Below, piece by piece: positions 12,821 to 25,165 of a stretch of 64,000 bases of DNA. The stretch lies in the NCBI GenBank assembly GCA_960531495.1, contig OY482853.1:28877594-28941593 (forward strand), given 5' to 3'. Made by a program: the position numbers and the translations under genes. Source of the stretch: Zeus faber. Lineage: Eukaryota; Chordata; Actinopteri; Zeiformes; Zeidae. Each line of letters starts with the position of its first letter. Positions within the stretch are counted from its first letter, which is position 1. The notes beneath the pieces are model-generated. The model was not told the DNA's origin. It did no database searches and saw only the letters and a program-made list of their open reading frames with translations.

Positions 12821-14824
12821 CATACATATCAAAAATTATATATATAGAATTATAATTCTAATTATATAAAATTGATTATATTACACTGTGTCTATTATAT
12901 GTAATGTATATAAATAAATATGTATATCCTAAAATAATATTATATTAAATAAAAATGTTAAATAATTTTATAGTATTAATAATAATGTAATGAAGATAAT
13001 ATATAATATATAATATATAATATAACGGCGATGTGATAGTGAGCCTGCATGTTGTTTACAAGCAGACCGCATCGGATGCGGCTCTACTCCAGACTCAGCA
13101 TCACTGACCCCCGCCAGCATCTCGATGCCGCAATTAAGACATATCAGCTCGAACTTTAATCATCGCAAACAGTGTTATGGCAAACACAACCGCAAAATAG
13201 AATACCCTGCAGAAAACCGAACAGACTGCGAATAGACAACCTACCTTTGACTGCTACTTTGGATTTAATTCCCCTTGTTGATAACAAACCAGCTGTCACA
13301 CTATGCGAGCCTAGGACAGGAAGTGACGTCACGGGTGCCTCAAAGCGTTTATAAATGACATATCAAATTGTAAATTAAATTAAACGTAAAATAATTGTAA
13401 TAATAAAATACTATTATAATGATTTCGATATTTTATAATAACTGTAAAACGTTTTCTTGCATAATTAAACAGGCTTATTTTGTATCGTATCCTGACAGTA
13501 CGCGCGGGTCTGGACCACACGTACGTATACGTTTTGTCATATAATTACTGAGAGTCAAATAAACTTCAGACTGAATTTTAAAATAATTTTCCATTTCGGT
13601 TCTTTGAATCGAACGTATTTAATTCAAATAAAAGGTTCAATAAATCGGAATTCCCTTGTTCGCTCCTCTCCTTCCCATTGGGCTCTCATTCATTTGATTT
13701 TGATTGTCTCATCCCGTGAATACATTTCTTTTTTACAACAAGTCTTTTTTTATTGATTTTTATATGTATCTATGTTGTATTATCTATTTTCTATATGTTG
13801 CATTGTCTATTGTCTAGGTTAGGGAATGTGAAGTTTGACGGTTGCTATGGGTTGCTATGGACTCTGGCCACTTTGGAGGATCACTTCCATTTAGATGCAA
13901 CGAGAAAAAGCTAAAATATACGAAATGTACAAAAATGGAGAAAGGAAGGGAGGAAAAGAAGGGTCGAGGTTTCACACAAGATTTTCGGTGGCAGTTTTTC
14001 CACCTAACAAGACGTCCAAGCCATCTTTAAAATCTAAAATGCCGACCAACCTTCACACAGTCGACGCGAGTGATCGCTCCTAAATATGGTGGCTTGCTCC
14101 GGCAATGTGACGTCAGCTTCACGTTCCCTATTGATTTATCATTACATTTTCCAATATAATATAATCTATTAGGCTTAATAATATTAATGTGTTCTTCTGA
14201 ATAAAACAACAGAAATACGATTTTCAAAGAATTGAGGAAACCATTAAAGAAGCAAGTAAGTAGTAGACAGTAAGTAGGCAATGACACAGGACCAAAGGAG
14301 ACCCACAGTTTTTTCGCCACAAAATGCAGGTCCTATTACTATAAACTCAGGTTGTTGTGTTCCGAATGCATTTTCAAGATGTCAGCCATGTCACAGGATA
14401 CCTCCAAGTGGGGATGCAAGTGGCTCTGGTGTTTTCTGTGGAATGGTATATGGCAGCGCAAGGGTTGGGGAATGGGGTGTGCATTCGAAGAACAGGCCCA
14501 AAAGGATTCCTTCTTTATTGTGTGTGTGTGTGTCCTCAGCCTGTGTCCTCCCTCCTCACCACATCCAGGAGGGAGGCACCCTCATCTACTTGCTTGTGTG
14601 TGTGAGAGCTTATGTGTGTGGGAGACTCCCAAACGGCCAGCTTTATAGTAGGTGTGACATCACAAAGACACAAACTTTGTACGTGTTAATTTATCATGTT
14701 TCTTATTAATAATGATAATAATAATAATAATGCCAATGTTTCATAATAATATTATATATTAATATTATGTATACTTATATATAATTGATCATATATATTA
14801 TATTATACAATTAATATAATACAT

Positions 14825-14858
<34 letters not shown>

Positions 14859-15163
14859 TTATTGTATATAATATGATATTTTTTATATAACATATATTAT
14901 CTTCAATATTTATAATAATACATATTATTATAATACATATATATGTATATGTGATATGATGATATGTATGATGATATATTCTGTATCTGTATGTACTGTG
15001 TATACAGTATATATTAGTTAGTTAGTTAGTTAGTTCCTCCCGTTCCTTCCGGAACATTGGGCGACGATATATATATATATATATATACACATACACACAC
15101 ACACACACACATATACAGTAAATATATATATATACACAGTATATATACATACATATATGAATA
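12054..15163. other. AT-rich intergenic region
   Basis: No gene is recognised. It contains an AT palindrome (12735-12860), AAT/ATA runs (14700-15000), a GTTA tetramer run near 15018 and a moderately GC-rich patch at 13025-13350. That patch could be promoter sequence, but no motif decides it. Confidence 0.5.
12735..12860. repeat. long AT-rich palindrome
   Basis: The left arm contains TATAATTTTTGATATGTATG and the right arm its exact inverse CATACATATCAAAAATTATA. About 40 bp of mostly alternating TA separate them. The arms continue imperfectly outward through TATATAGAAT. This is a near-perfect hairpin or cruciform. Confidence 0.9.
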
Positions 15164-15660
15164 CACACCGATCAGCCACAACATTAAAACCACAGGTGAA
15201 GTGAACATCGACCATCTTGTGACAATGGCACCTGTCAAGGGGTGGGATATATTAGGCAGCAAGTGAACAGTCAGTTCTTGAAATTGATGTGTTGGAAGCA
15301 GGAAAAATGCGTAAGGATCTGAGAGACTTTGACCACGACCAAATTGTGGCTAGATGACTGGGTGAGAGCATCGCCAAAACGAGTATTGTGGGGTTTTCCC
15401 GGTATGCATTGGTTAGTACCTGCCAAAAGTCCTCCAAGGAAGGACAACCGGTGAGCCGGCAACAGGGTCATGGGCGCCCATGGCTCACTGATGTGTTTGG
15501 AGCGCAAAGTCTATCCCTTCAGGTCCCATCCAACAGAAGAGGTATTGTAGCACAAATTGCTGAAATAGTTAATGCTGGCTATTATAAAAATATGTCGAGC
15601 ATGTGCGGGATGTGCTGGAACAACAATCCCAATCCATGGGGGCCCCACCTCCCAACTTGT
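15164..15660 (+). mobile_element. decayed Tc1/mariner-like element, copy A
   Basis: It starts CACACCGATCAGCCACAAC after a TA, the known end of a common fish Tc1-like family. Sequence for the transposase start follows (GGAAGCAGGAAAAATGCGTAAG...). The copy then jumps to transposase C-terminal sequence near 15605-15655 (CAATCCATGGGGGCCCCACC). The middle is deleted and stop codons interrupt the frame, so it is not functional. Confidence 0.8.
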
Positions 15661-16389
15661 ACCCTTTTTCACTGCATCAAAAACCTGGTAACACCCGCTA
15701 ACAGGGTTTCAGTCCCGGGTCGAAAAGGTTTTTATCATCCCCACCTCCGGTCAGCTCTGATGTAAACAGGACACCTGGGTCGGCCCCTAATTTTTGCCCC
15801 TTTACTTACGGTGATGAGACACGCGTTGAAATTCCGGACGTTGGCTGGTTAATAGACAGGAATATCCGTGTATCATTTTATCATTTCATGTCCCATTTAG
15901 GATCCAAAATCAGAAGTTAGTGACTTTTTCTTGCATGGGGATCCATGAAATGTTTTGAGTATGGGGATCACTCCATGGGGAGCACAGAAAACCCCCACAC
16001 TCCCAACAGGGCTCCGAGTCACTCCAGCACCACCCCAAGTCGGTCCCTGAACCGAGAGCAGCAGCCAAAGGTCCAGTGCGCGCACCAACTGGTGTGCACG
16101 CATGGATACTCCATGCTGCTTCTACTGTAGTGTTGGGTTCACGAACGATCCAATTCTTTTGAACAACTCAAAATACTTTTTTCCCTGAAGTTTTACAGTT
16201 GAATGTTGTTTGTTTGAATTGCTGTCTCCTCTACAGTTTTATTCCCAATCACACTGGAACATGACATGGCCCTTTTCTGGCATGCGACGAACGTGATGCG
16301 CCAGAAAAAACCCCCACATTTCTCCTGGCAATTGGAAAGGCGTCAATCGCCTAAAATGATTCATTTTGGTGTTACAGGACTTGGATCTG
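15661..16389. other. spacer between two Tc1 relics
   Basis: No gene is recognised in this interval. A TTTCAGTCCCGGGTCGAAA phrase near 15707 loosely recalls a tRNA-type B box but is not enough to call a SINE. The rest is unassigned. Confidence 0.4.
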
Positions 16390-17064
16390 CTTCTCCCCCA
16401 TGTGCTGCCAAAACAGCTCTGACCTGTCGAGGCATGGACTCCACAAGACCTCTGAAGGTGTCCTGTGGTATCTGCCACCAAGACATTAGAAGCAGATGCT
16501 TTAAGTCCTGTAAGTTGTGAGGTGGGGCCCCCATGGATTGGACTTGTTGTTCCCCACAGACGCTTGATCTGATCAGACCCTAACCCCGGCATCAGTTGTG
16601 GCACTGGGGGGGAGCTTGGGGGGGCTTGAGCACCTCCAAGAAAGGCTATAGCACCCCCTTAGGCCCCCTAAGAAATTTTGTAAGTTCTCACAAATTCCAC
16701 ACATTTTTTCAATAAATAAAATATATTATTCTACTGTGGGACATTATCCACTGCTTATCTGGTCATCTATCCATTTAGATGGGTGACCGTCTATTAATAG
16801 ATGACACCGCAATATGTCTGGCTGGAATATAGCCACAAGACCTGCTGTTTTGGAGATGCTCTGACCCAGTTGTCTAACCCTCACAATTTGGCACTTATCA
16901 AAGTGGCTCAGATCCTTACGCTTGCCCCTTTTTAGTGCTTCCAACACATCAATATCAAGAACTGACTGTTCACTTGCTGCCTAATATATCCCACCCCTTG
17001 ACAGGTGCCATTGTAATGAGATGAGCAATGTTATTCAATTCACCTTCGTGGCTGATCGGTGTGT
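16390..17064 (-). mobile_element. decayed Tc1/mariner-like element, copy B
   Basis: Read leftward from CACACCGATCAGCCACGAAG at 17064, this is the same family as copy A but on the minus strand. N-terminal transposase sequence lies at 16740-16960 (KRKDLSHFDKCQIVRVRQLG). C-terminal sequence lies at 16390-16560. About 180 bp of unrelated G-rich sequence separates them. Together with copy A it forms a large inverted pair whose outer ends are at 15164 and 17064. Confidence 0.8.
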
Positions 17065-17100
17065 GTGTATATATATATATACATATACATATACATATTC

Positions 17101-17131
<31 letters not shown>

Positions 17132-18101
17132 CATAAAAATATATAAAAAAATATTTTCTTTCCCACAAAGCAGACCATGGTTTCTTACTCTCAGCCCTCA
17201 TTTTTTCTCTCCTTATCCATTGCTGACTTTCCTCGGATGAGACATAATACATTAAATCAATTAGATTTAATGAAAAAAAGGATTAAATGGAAAGAGTATA
17301 TCCGACTCGGCATCAACCTTTTGACCATTGGGTTATTCTGTCCCCTCCCTCAAGCACCATTTAATGGACAGTGGACACTCACTCACTTTGAATTCAATGT
17401 AATTTGACATGATTCATACATAAAGTGCAACTCGTGTTCAGCTTGTGATAAACCAGTTCAAAAGCCACTGTACATCATGCACAAACCCAAATAAAAAACT
17501 TGTAGGTACTTTATGGAAAGAGAAATCAACAGCACTGCATTTACAACCAAAATGATGCCACCCCATGGGCATTCTGCAAGTGAACATATGGGCATTCTGC
17601 AGGTGAATATACATGTACACATACTGTATTCTGTAGGAACCTTGTTTGTCCTTTTTTTAAGTTACTGGAATCATTCAGAGCTTCGGTTTTCTGAGTCGCA
17701 GTCATGAATTTTATCTTCAAACTCCTGTAAATAAAAGGAAAAAAAGATTGATTGTCAATATCGAAAAATATTGGGAAGTTTAAAACTCTGTCTCTATCTA
17801 AGTCAATCTATTATTAGTTGTATACTGTAGACTTACAGTATACTGGGCCATGTATCATATAAACATTTAACAAAGCATACCAATATACAGTTCAGTTGTT
17901 GTTATTATTAAGATAAGACAAGATAATTTTTATTGTTTTTGTTATTATACCAATAAAAAAACAACAACAATAATGATTATATTTTAATAGATCTACATAT
18001 TTTATTGTTATTATAATATTATTGTTTGTGTTATGATATTATTGTTGTTCTTATAACAACAAAAACAATACATTATAATTGTTATTTTTATAACAATAAT
18101 C

Positions 18102-18137
<36 letters not shown>

Positions 18138-18425
18138 TAATATCATTATTAGTATGACATCATTAGGTCAAAGCCCATAGAATGTTGTTATTGCGCTGTT
18201 TATTCTTCGCGTTCTTCTTCTTCTGCATTTTTGCGTCGGCTTTTTGGGTGCCTGAAGTTACTCGAAACCTCATAAAACTCTGCACACACGTGAGTCCTGG
18301 TGTGGCACTTGATATTATATGGGTCCCATGAATGGGCGTGGGAAAATGCCTCTTGAAATTTTCAAAACATCAAACCGATTCATTTTTTTCCATGAAAACT
18401 CAAAAAAATTCAGTACACATGTAAC
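17065..18425. other. AT-rich intergenic spacer
   Basis: TA/CATA microsatellite sequence lies at 17065-17130, and AAT/ATT low-complexity sequence at 17890-18150. No gene is recognised. Confidence 0.5.
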
Positions 18426-18429
18426 ATGA

Positions 18430-20965
18430 CTAGACTTTCAATAGACAGTTATATTGGATTGAAGTGCAATTTTAGTCATGTTTTGGTCATTTTCATACTT
18501 TCGCACTCCTCTTACGTAAAAAAACGTATCATTAACGTATCATTAACAATAATACCATTGAAACCTTTGAAAGAATTGCAAATGAGTTACCGCTGTTCAA
18601 GGCATCATCAACTAAGGATCCTGTGAACAACTTCAACTCCAAAATACAAAATATCATTGATAAGATTGCACCTGTTAAAACTAAAAACATAGAAAAACAA
18701 AACCCCCCCTGAAGAAATGGAGCTGTTATTAGGTAGCTTAAGAGAGAGTGTCGCCAGGCAGAACGAAAATTGAGAAAGACAAATCTTCAGGTACATCATG
18801 ACATTTACACGGATAGACTCAATCGATACAATATAGAAATTAAACAGGCCGGACAGTCTTTCTTTTCTAAAATCATAAACGAAAACCTCAACTATAGTAA
18901 AGTGCTCTTCTTCACTGTTGATCGACTTATTAATGCACCATCTACAACCCCGTCAGAGACGCTCTCCACTGAAAAATGTGAGGAGTTTGCTACATTCTTC
19001 AGTAACAAAATTATCGCCATCAGACAGAATATTAGTGCCTCAACATCCAGAAATGAACCTACCCTTCAGTTCCCCAGTAATATGACTGCTGCCATGTCTC
19101 ATTTCGTCCCCTTAGACATAAAAAGACTGGACGATATTGTTGGTCAGCTCAGGTCCTCCACCTGCTGCCTGGACCCCCTCCCTACCACAATTTTTAAAAC
19201 AGTGTTTAACTGTCTAGCACATGAGGTATTAGAAACTTTAAATGGCTCTCTTCAATCAGGTACTGTATAGTCCCTGCAGCTTTTAAAACAGCTGTCATTA
19301 AACCACTCCTGGAGAAGAGCAATCCTGATGCCAACTATTGGCCCATTTCCAACCTGCCATTCCTCAGAAAAATACTTGAAAAAACAGTTTACCTTCAGCT
19401 TAACAACTATCTAACCTCAAACAGCCTTTTAGACACCTATCAATCTGGCTTTCGACCTCACCATAGCACGGAAACAGCACTTATTAAAGTTCTGAACGAT
19501 CTACACATAAACACTGCGGCAAAAAAACAATCTGTTCTTCTGCTCCTGGATCTCAGTACCACCTTTGACACTGTGGACCATCAGATTTTATTAGCGAGAT
19601 TACAAAAATGGGTGGGCCTATCTGGCCCGGATCTAAATTGGTTCAAAACCTACAGGACAAGCAGTTCTTCGTGTCCATTGGAGATCTTGTGTCAAACAAA
19701 GTGGATATTTTATGTGGAGTACCCCAAGGTTAAATTCTGGGACCATTATTGTTTAACCTCTATATGCTTCCACTGGCACATATTGTAAAGAAACGCAAAA
19801 TAAATTACCATAATTATGCAGATGATTCACAACTGTACATATCCCTATCTCCTGATGACCTACTCCCCATACACTCCCTCACTAAGTGTATTAATGATAT
19901 TAATGCATGGATGTCAAATAACTTTTTACAACTGAACAAAGACAAAACAGAAATACTCATCTTTGGTGTGAAGGCTCAAAGACAGAAAATAGCTCATCTT
20001 AGTTCTCTGTCCCTGGAGAGCAAGAATGAAGCCAAAAATCTGCAATCTAAATTCTAAGAGCCATATAAATCAAATCACAAAATCAGCCTTCTACCATCTA
20101 AAAAACAGCTCAGAATTAAGAGGCTTCCAGTCAAAAGCGGACTCCGAAAAATGAATCCTTGCATTCTTAACGAGTAGATTGGACTACTGTAATGGCCTAT
20201 TCACCAGCCTCCCGAAATCAGCTGTGCAGCGGCTACAGTTAATCCAAAGTGCAGCTGCACGCGTTCTCACTGGGACTAAAAAGTTTGAACATATCACACC
20301 TGTTCTCAGATCTCTACATTGGCTCCCTGTCAGAACTAGAATTGATTTTAAGATTCTGCTACTTATATATAAAGCTATGAATGGCCTTGCACCTTAGTGT
20401 ATAAAAGAAATGCTAATTATACACGAACCAGCAAGAACTCTCAGGTCCACAGGCAGGGGTCTCTTATCTATCCCTCGTACCAACTCTAAAGCAGGAGAAG
20501 CCGCTTTCTGTATCTATGCCCCAAGTAAATGGAACACCCTACCGAGGGACCTGAGAGAGGCCCCCACACTGAATACTTTTAAAAGGAGGTTAAAAACCTT
20601 GCTGTTCGCTACAGTATATGACTGACGTCTGTCTGTCTGTCTGTCTGTCTGTGTGTGTTACTGGTGCTAGTGCTGTGGCTGCTACTAACCTTATACCTAA
20701 ACTTAACCCTTGCTTACCCTATGGCTAAAATTAAGCATCTCTAACCCTATACCCTAACTTAAACACCTCTAACCTTATACCTCAACTTAATTGTCTCTAA
20801 CCTGAGTGACTTCTTCGGTTCCGGGGAGAGCTACCACTTCCGGTTCCAGTAAGGTCTTTGCGTGTGCGTTGCTGTTGTTGCTCCTGCTTTGGTTTTGCTG
20901 TTGTTGCTGCTGGTGTTGATGTTGCTGCTATTTCTGTTGCTGTGGTTGTTTCTGTTGTGATATTA
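18430..20965 (+). mobile_element. 5'-truncated L2-like LINE, reverse transcriptase part
   Basis: This is a non-LTR retrotransposon ORF2 broken by frameshifts and stops. A linker region with RLNRYNIEIKQAGQSFFSKI lies at 18770-19270. Reverse transcriptase motifs are at 19330-20060 (NYWPISNLPF, QSGFRPHHSTETALIKVLND, then NYADDS with the catalytic Asp pair). A C-terminal block is at 20179-20625 (DYCNGLFTSLPKSAVQRLQL, AAARVLTGTKK). The order and motifs fit the L2/CR1 group of fish LINEs. The 5' part, including the endonuclease, is absent. The TGTTGCTG-rich 3' tract is interrupted by gypsy sequence, and the element's tail appears to be at 24757-25016. Confidence 0.85.
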
Positions 20966-21275
20966 CAGTTAGAGGATCATAAGAAGGGTGTGTTTTCGGA
21001 GAGAGGGAGTCAAAAGGATCTCCCTCCCGAGGTCTGATTGAAAACTTGACCCGTAATTTAGGGTCGCTAATTAAAGGATTGTGACTGGATTAAGATGAGA
21101 TGGTGCACACAGTTGAAATTTCCGGTTCCGGTGACTTCTTTGCTCTGCTTTACTTCGATCTCCCAGCTCCACCGTGTGGGCTAATAAACATCCTTCGTCT
21201 GCCTCCCGTCTCCCCGTGTCGTGTGTTTGGGTCTCTCCTAGCCCTGGTCGTGACAGTACGATCTGGCCGTAAAAC

Positions 21276-21979
21276 ATGGATCCAGCCGACACAGAGGGGC
21301 TCCGGCGCGCACTCCAGAACCAAGGAGTGTTGCTTGGTCAACACGACCAGGCCCTATGGCACATCGCGGAACACCTCCGGACCATCTCGGCGACCGTCAG
21401 CAGCCTGCAGGTTCCTCCGGCTCCCGTGGCCCCCCCTGCTCCTCCGGCCCTCCCTCCTCCCTCCACCAGGGCTCCCAGCGCCTCCCTTGTCCCCCCTGAG
21501 CCTCACGTTCTGGCTCCAGCGCCCTACAACGGCGATTTTGGCACTTGCCGCGCCTTCCTTGTGCAGTGCGTGGTGGTTTTCCAGCAGCAGCCATCATCGT
21601 ACGCCTCCGATGGCACCCGCATCGCATTCCTCATCTCCTGCCTGAGAGGGGCGGCTCTTGGCTGGGGTTCCGGTATTTGGAGTCAGGGGGGCCCCGTGAG
21701 TCTCACCTACGATCTGTTCACCCACGAAATGAGGGGAGTCTTCGACCACCCAGTTTGCGGCAAGGAGGCCGCCAGAAGACTCCTCTCCCTCTGCCAGGGT
21801 CCCCGTAGTGTCGCCTCCCTTGTCGTCGAGTTCCGGACACTAGCCGCAGAAAGTGGCTGGAATGACGGAGCCCTGCAGGACGTGTTTCAGCGCGCCTTGA
21901 ATGACGAGTTGCGGGACGAGTTGGCGCGGCGGGACGAGCCCACGGACCTGGACCAGCTGGTAGTGGCACCATCAAAGCA

Positions 21980-22011
<32 letters not shown>

Positions 22012-22180
22012 CAAGCATGTGTTGTAGTGTGGTGTGTTGCGTGACGAATAAAGACTGTTTCTTTCTTCTTCTAGAGACCGCCATCCGCCTGGACAACTGG
22101 CTACGGGAACGCTGGCACGAGAGGGAGGGGGCGAGACTCCAGCCCGTGCCTCCCGCCTGGGCGGCCACACCCCGGTCTCC
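21276..22180 (+). pseudogene. gypsy gag remnant with microsatellite insertion
   Basis: The start MDPADTEGLRRALQNQG and the matrix/capsid-like part (GDFGTCRAFLVQC, FDHPVCGKEAARRLLSL, FRTLAAESGWNDGALQDVF) are typical of Sushi-type gag. At about 21973-22075 the frame is interrupted by a (GT)n run, a GTGACGAATAAAGACTG segment and a TTCTTCTTCTAG end. The gag sequence TAIRLDNWLRERW then continues. The zinc knuckle is deleted and gag runs into RT sequence. No functional product is expected. Confidence 0.8.
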
Positions 22181-23289
22181 AGCGCCCCCTAATCTCTGGC
22201 GCCTGATGGACTCAGTCTTCGTCCCCATCCGGGGTGCCACCCACTTCTCCAAACTCGACCTCCGCAACGCTTACCACCTGGTCCGCATCCTGCTCAGACA
22301 CTTTGAGTATCTGGTAATGCATTTGGTCTGTCAAATGCCCCAGCGGTCTTTCAGGCCCTAATTAACGATGTCCTCCGGGACACGCTCAACTCGTTTGTCT
22401 TTGTGTACCTCGACGACATCTTGATTTTTTTCCAAATCCCTCTCCGACCCTTGTAAAACATGTACGCCTGGTGCTGCAGCGGCTCCTGGAGAACCGTCTC
22501 TTCGTTAAGGCCGAGAGGTGTGTCTTCCGTGTTCCGTCCGTTTCCTTCCTAGGATTCATCATTGGTCGAGGGAGGCTGGAGATGGACCCCAAGAAGGTGG
22601 CCGCGGTGATGGAGTGGCCAACCCCAGCCAATAGGAAGTAGCTCCAACGCTTCCTCGGGTTTGCAAACTTCTACCGGCGCTTCATCCGAAACTTCAGCCG
22701 TATCGCCGCTCCCCTCTTAGCCCTTACTCCACCACAGTGGGCTTCAAGTGGACCCCCGCGGCCGAGGCCGCATTCCTCGACCTCAGAAGTCGCTTTTTGT
22801 CGGCCCCAGTCTTGGCCCAGCCCGACGCCAACCTCCAGTTCGTCGTAGAGGTGGACGCTTCGGACACGGGGCTAGGAGCGGTACTGTCTCAGCGTTCTCC
22901 AACCTACGGTAAGCTCCACCCCTGTGCCTTTCTCTCCCGCAGGCTCACCCCACCCCAGCACAATTATGACGTGGGCAACCGGGAACTCCTGGCCGTCAAA
23001 CTAGCCCTGGAGGAGTGGCGCCACTGGCTTGAGGGAGAAATCCACCCCTCCGTAGTCTGGACCAATCAGGTGGGCGTTGTTCTTCGGCCGGTTTAACTTC
23101 TCTCTATCCTACCGCCCAGGCACCAAAAATAGCAAACCTGACGCCCTGTGTTCACACTAGAGGAGAAGACAGGGGATCCAGAACCCATCCTTCCACCCCT
23201 GTGCCTTGCCTGGGAGATCAAGTCCCTTGTCACCCAAGCACAGGAACACCAGCCTGACCCAGGTACCGGACCCCCTAAACGCCTGTTCG

Positions 23290-24560
23290 TCCCTGACTCC
23301 GCACGCTCCCAGGTTCTGCAGTGGGCCCATGCCTCCCGCCTCAGCTGCCATCCCGGGATCAACCGCACCCTAGCCGTCGTTCGCAAGCGCTTCTGGTGGC
23401 CGACCCTGCTCCCTGACACCCAGTCCTTCGTCTCTGCCTGTCCCACCTGCGCCCAGTCCAAGACCTCCACCCGACCCCGCTTTGGCCTCCTCAGCCCGTT
23501 CCCCATCCCGACTCGTCCTTGGTCCCACATCGCCCTGGACTTTGTCACCGGTCTCCCACCATCCCGGGGCAACACTACCATCCTCACGGTGGTGGACCAC
23601 TTTTCTAAAGCGTCACACTTCCTCGCTTTGCCCAAACTACCATCGGCAAGGGAGACCATGGACCTGCTGGTGGCTGAGGTGTTCCACCGCCATGGCATCC
23701 TGGCAGAAGTTGTGTCGGACAGAGGACCCCAGTTCACCAGGTCTGGCGCGCCTTCTGCTAGGCCCTGGGGGCACAGGTCAGTCTCTCCTCTGGTTTCCAC
23801 CCCCAGACCAACGGCCAGATGGAGCGGGCAAAACAGGAGGTGGAGGCCATGCTCCGCTGCCTGACAACCACCAGCCCCATCTCCTGGAGCGACCAGCTGC
23901 CGTGGGCCGAATACGCCCACAACACCCTGGTCAACGCCTCCTCTGGCCTGTCGCCCTTCCAATGTTCTCTGGGCAACCTCCGCTGTTCCCTGCCCAGGAG
24001 GTTGAGATCGCCGTACCCTCCGTCCAGGCCCACATCCGTCACTGCCGAAGGACGTGGAGGAGGGCCCGCTCTGCCCTACTGCAGGCCTCCACCAGGTCCC
24101 AGCGGCCGGCGAACCGGCACCGTGCGCCCGCACCCACATACGTCCCTGGACAGATGGTATGGCTCTCCACAAAGGACTTGCCTCTCAAGGTGGACTCCCG
24201 AAAAACTTGCTCCCCGGTATGTTGGCCCCTTCCCCATTGTGTCAATCATCAACCCCTGTGCCGTACGCCTCCGTCTCCCTCCGTGTCCACCCCACCTTTC
24301 ATGTGTCCCTGCTTAAGCGGTTTCCAGCCCTCTCTCCCTCCCTGCCAAGGCCCCACCACCCCCCCGCACCATCTACGGTCACCCGGCCTACACAGTGCGG
24401 CGCCTGCTGGATGTGCGGCGCTGGGGGAGGGGCCTCCAGCACCTTGTGGACTGGGAGGGGTACGGTCCGGAGGAACGCTCCTGGGTTCCCCGGAGACAGA
24501 TCCTGGATGCCTCCCTCATCCGGGATTTCAATTGGACTCGCCCTTCCGGTTCCAGATGTC
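23290..24560 (+). pseudogene. gypsy integrase and chromodomain remnant
   Basis: Integrase zinc-binding ([26 protein letters not shown]) and catalytic-core sequence ([31 protein letters not shown]) are visible, with a frameshift in the core near 23745. A chromodomain closes the protein. In chromoviruses this domain steers integration toward certain chromatin. The copy is broken and is described only as a relic. Confidence 0.8.
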
Positions 24561-24592
24561 CACCAAGGGGCGTCCGTAGAGGGGGGGGTACT

Positions 24593-24756
24593 GTTAGGCT
24601 CACGGCCTCCCAGCGCCACTAGAGGCCGCTCTTGCCCCATCTGCAGCTACCCCCCCTGAGCCAACTGCACACACCTGGGATTAATTACCTGCATCACTCC
24701 ACACAGAATTTAGTCTCCAGCTTCCCAGTCATTCTTTGCCAGACAGTCAACTAGCT
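24593..24756 (+). repeat. truncated 3' LTR of the gypsy element
   Basis: It begins TGTTAGGCTCACGGCCTCCC just after a G-rich polypurine tract (GAGGGGGGGGTAC) and ends where TGTTGCTG-rich LINE-type sequence begins. Only the 5' part of the LTR is present; the retained end of the 5' LTR near 21150-21254 corresponds to the other part. Confidence 0.6.
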
Positions 24757-25016
24757 GTTTTTTCTGTGGCTGTTGTTGCTGCTGTTGTTGTTTTCTGTTG
24801 CTGTTGCTGCCACTGTGGTTGGAGTCGCTTTTATTGTTGTTTTTGTTGTCTTTGTTGTTGCTTTTGTTGTTGCTATTGTTTCAGGGGCATTCTTTTGTAA
24901 TGACTGGCTGACAACTACGTTCTCTCTTTCTTTTTTGTATTTCTTTGTAAAGCGCATTGTGTTGCCCTGGTATGAAATGCGTTCTATAAATAAAGTGTGA
25001 CTTGACTTGACTTATG
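24757..25016 (+). mobile_element. 3' end of an L2-like LINE
   Basis: A TGTTGCTG/TTTGTTG-rich tract leads to GTAAAGCGCATTGTGTTGCC, TATAAATAAAGTGTGACTTG and tandem ACTTG units. That is the standard 3' end of fish L2-type LINEs. Its composition continues the tract at 20860-20965, so it is probably the far side of the same LINE. Confidence 0.75.
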
Positions 25017-25165
25017 TGATTTCTCAGATTCACTTCAAACTTGACGAGTGTCTACAAGAGACCTTCACGATAAAAAGTTATTAAAAGATTTTGTTTTCGC
25101 CGCATGGTGTGGGCGTGGCAAATCCTTGTATTTCATGTTTAAAAAAAGCACTTTTGCAAACCCCT

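Larger units (their letters stand above)
20966..24756 (+). mobile_element. decayed Ty3/gypsy LTR retrotransposon with chromodomain
   Basis: An old genomic copy of a chromovirus-type element of the Sushi kind. A short 5' LTR remnant ends near 21254 (GTCGTGACA), followed by gag from 21276. Sequence for the gag zinc knuckle, protease and first half of the reverse transcriptase is missing. RT resumes near 22200 with a YLDDILIF motif at 22407, then RNase H and integrase. A chromodomain follows near 24380-24560 ([20 protein letters not shown]). A TGTTAGGCTCACGGC 3' LTR start lies at 24593 and is truncated. Frames are broken by stops and shifts. It lies within LINE-type sequence on both sides, suggesting a nested insertion. 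Confidence 0.85.

Noticed and set aside
13025-13350. CpG-richer patch as tbcel promoter
   Set aside because: There is no start-site evidence, and the distance to the first exon is uncertain; left as intergenic.
15700-15725. tRNA-like B-box phrase GTTTCAGTCCCGGGTCG
   Set aside because: There is no matching A box or cloverleaf, so neither a tRNA nor a tRNA-derived SINE is supported.
23093-24172. 359-codon minus-strand frame
   Set aside because: It is the GC-rich antisense shadow of gypsy integrase, whose plus-strand motifs are clear.
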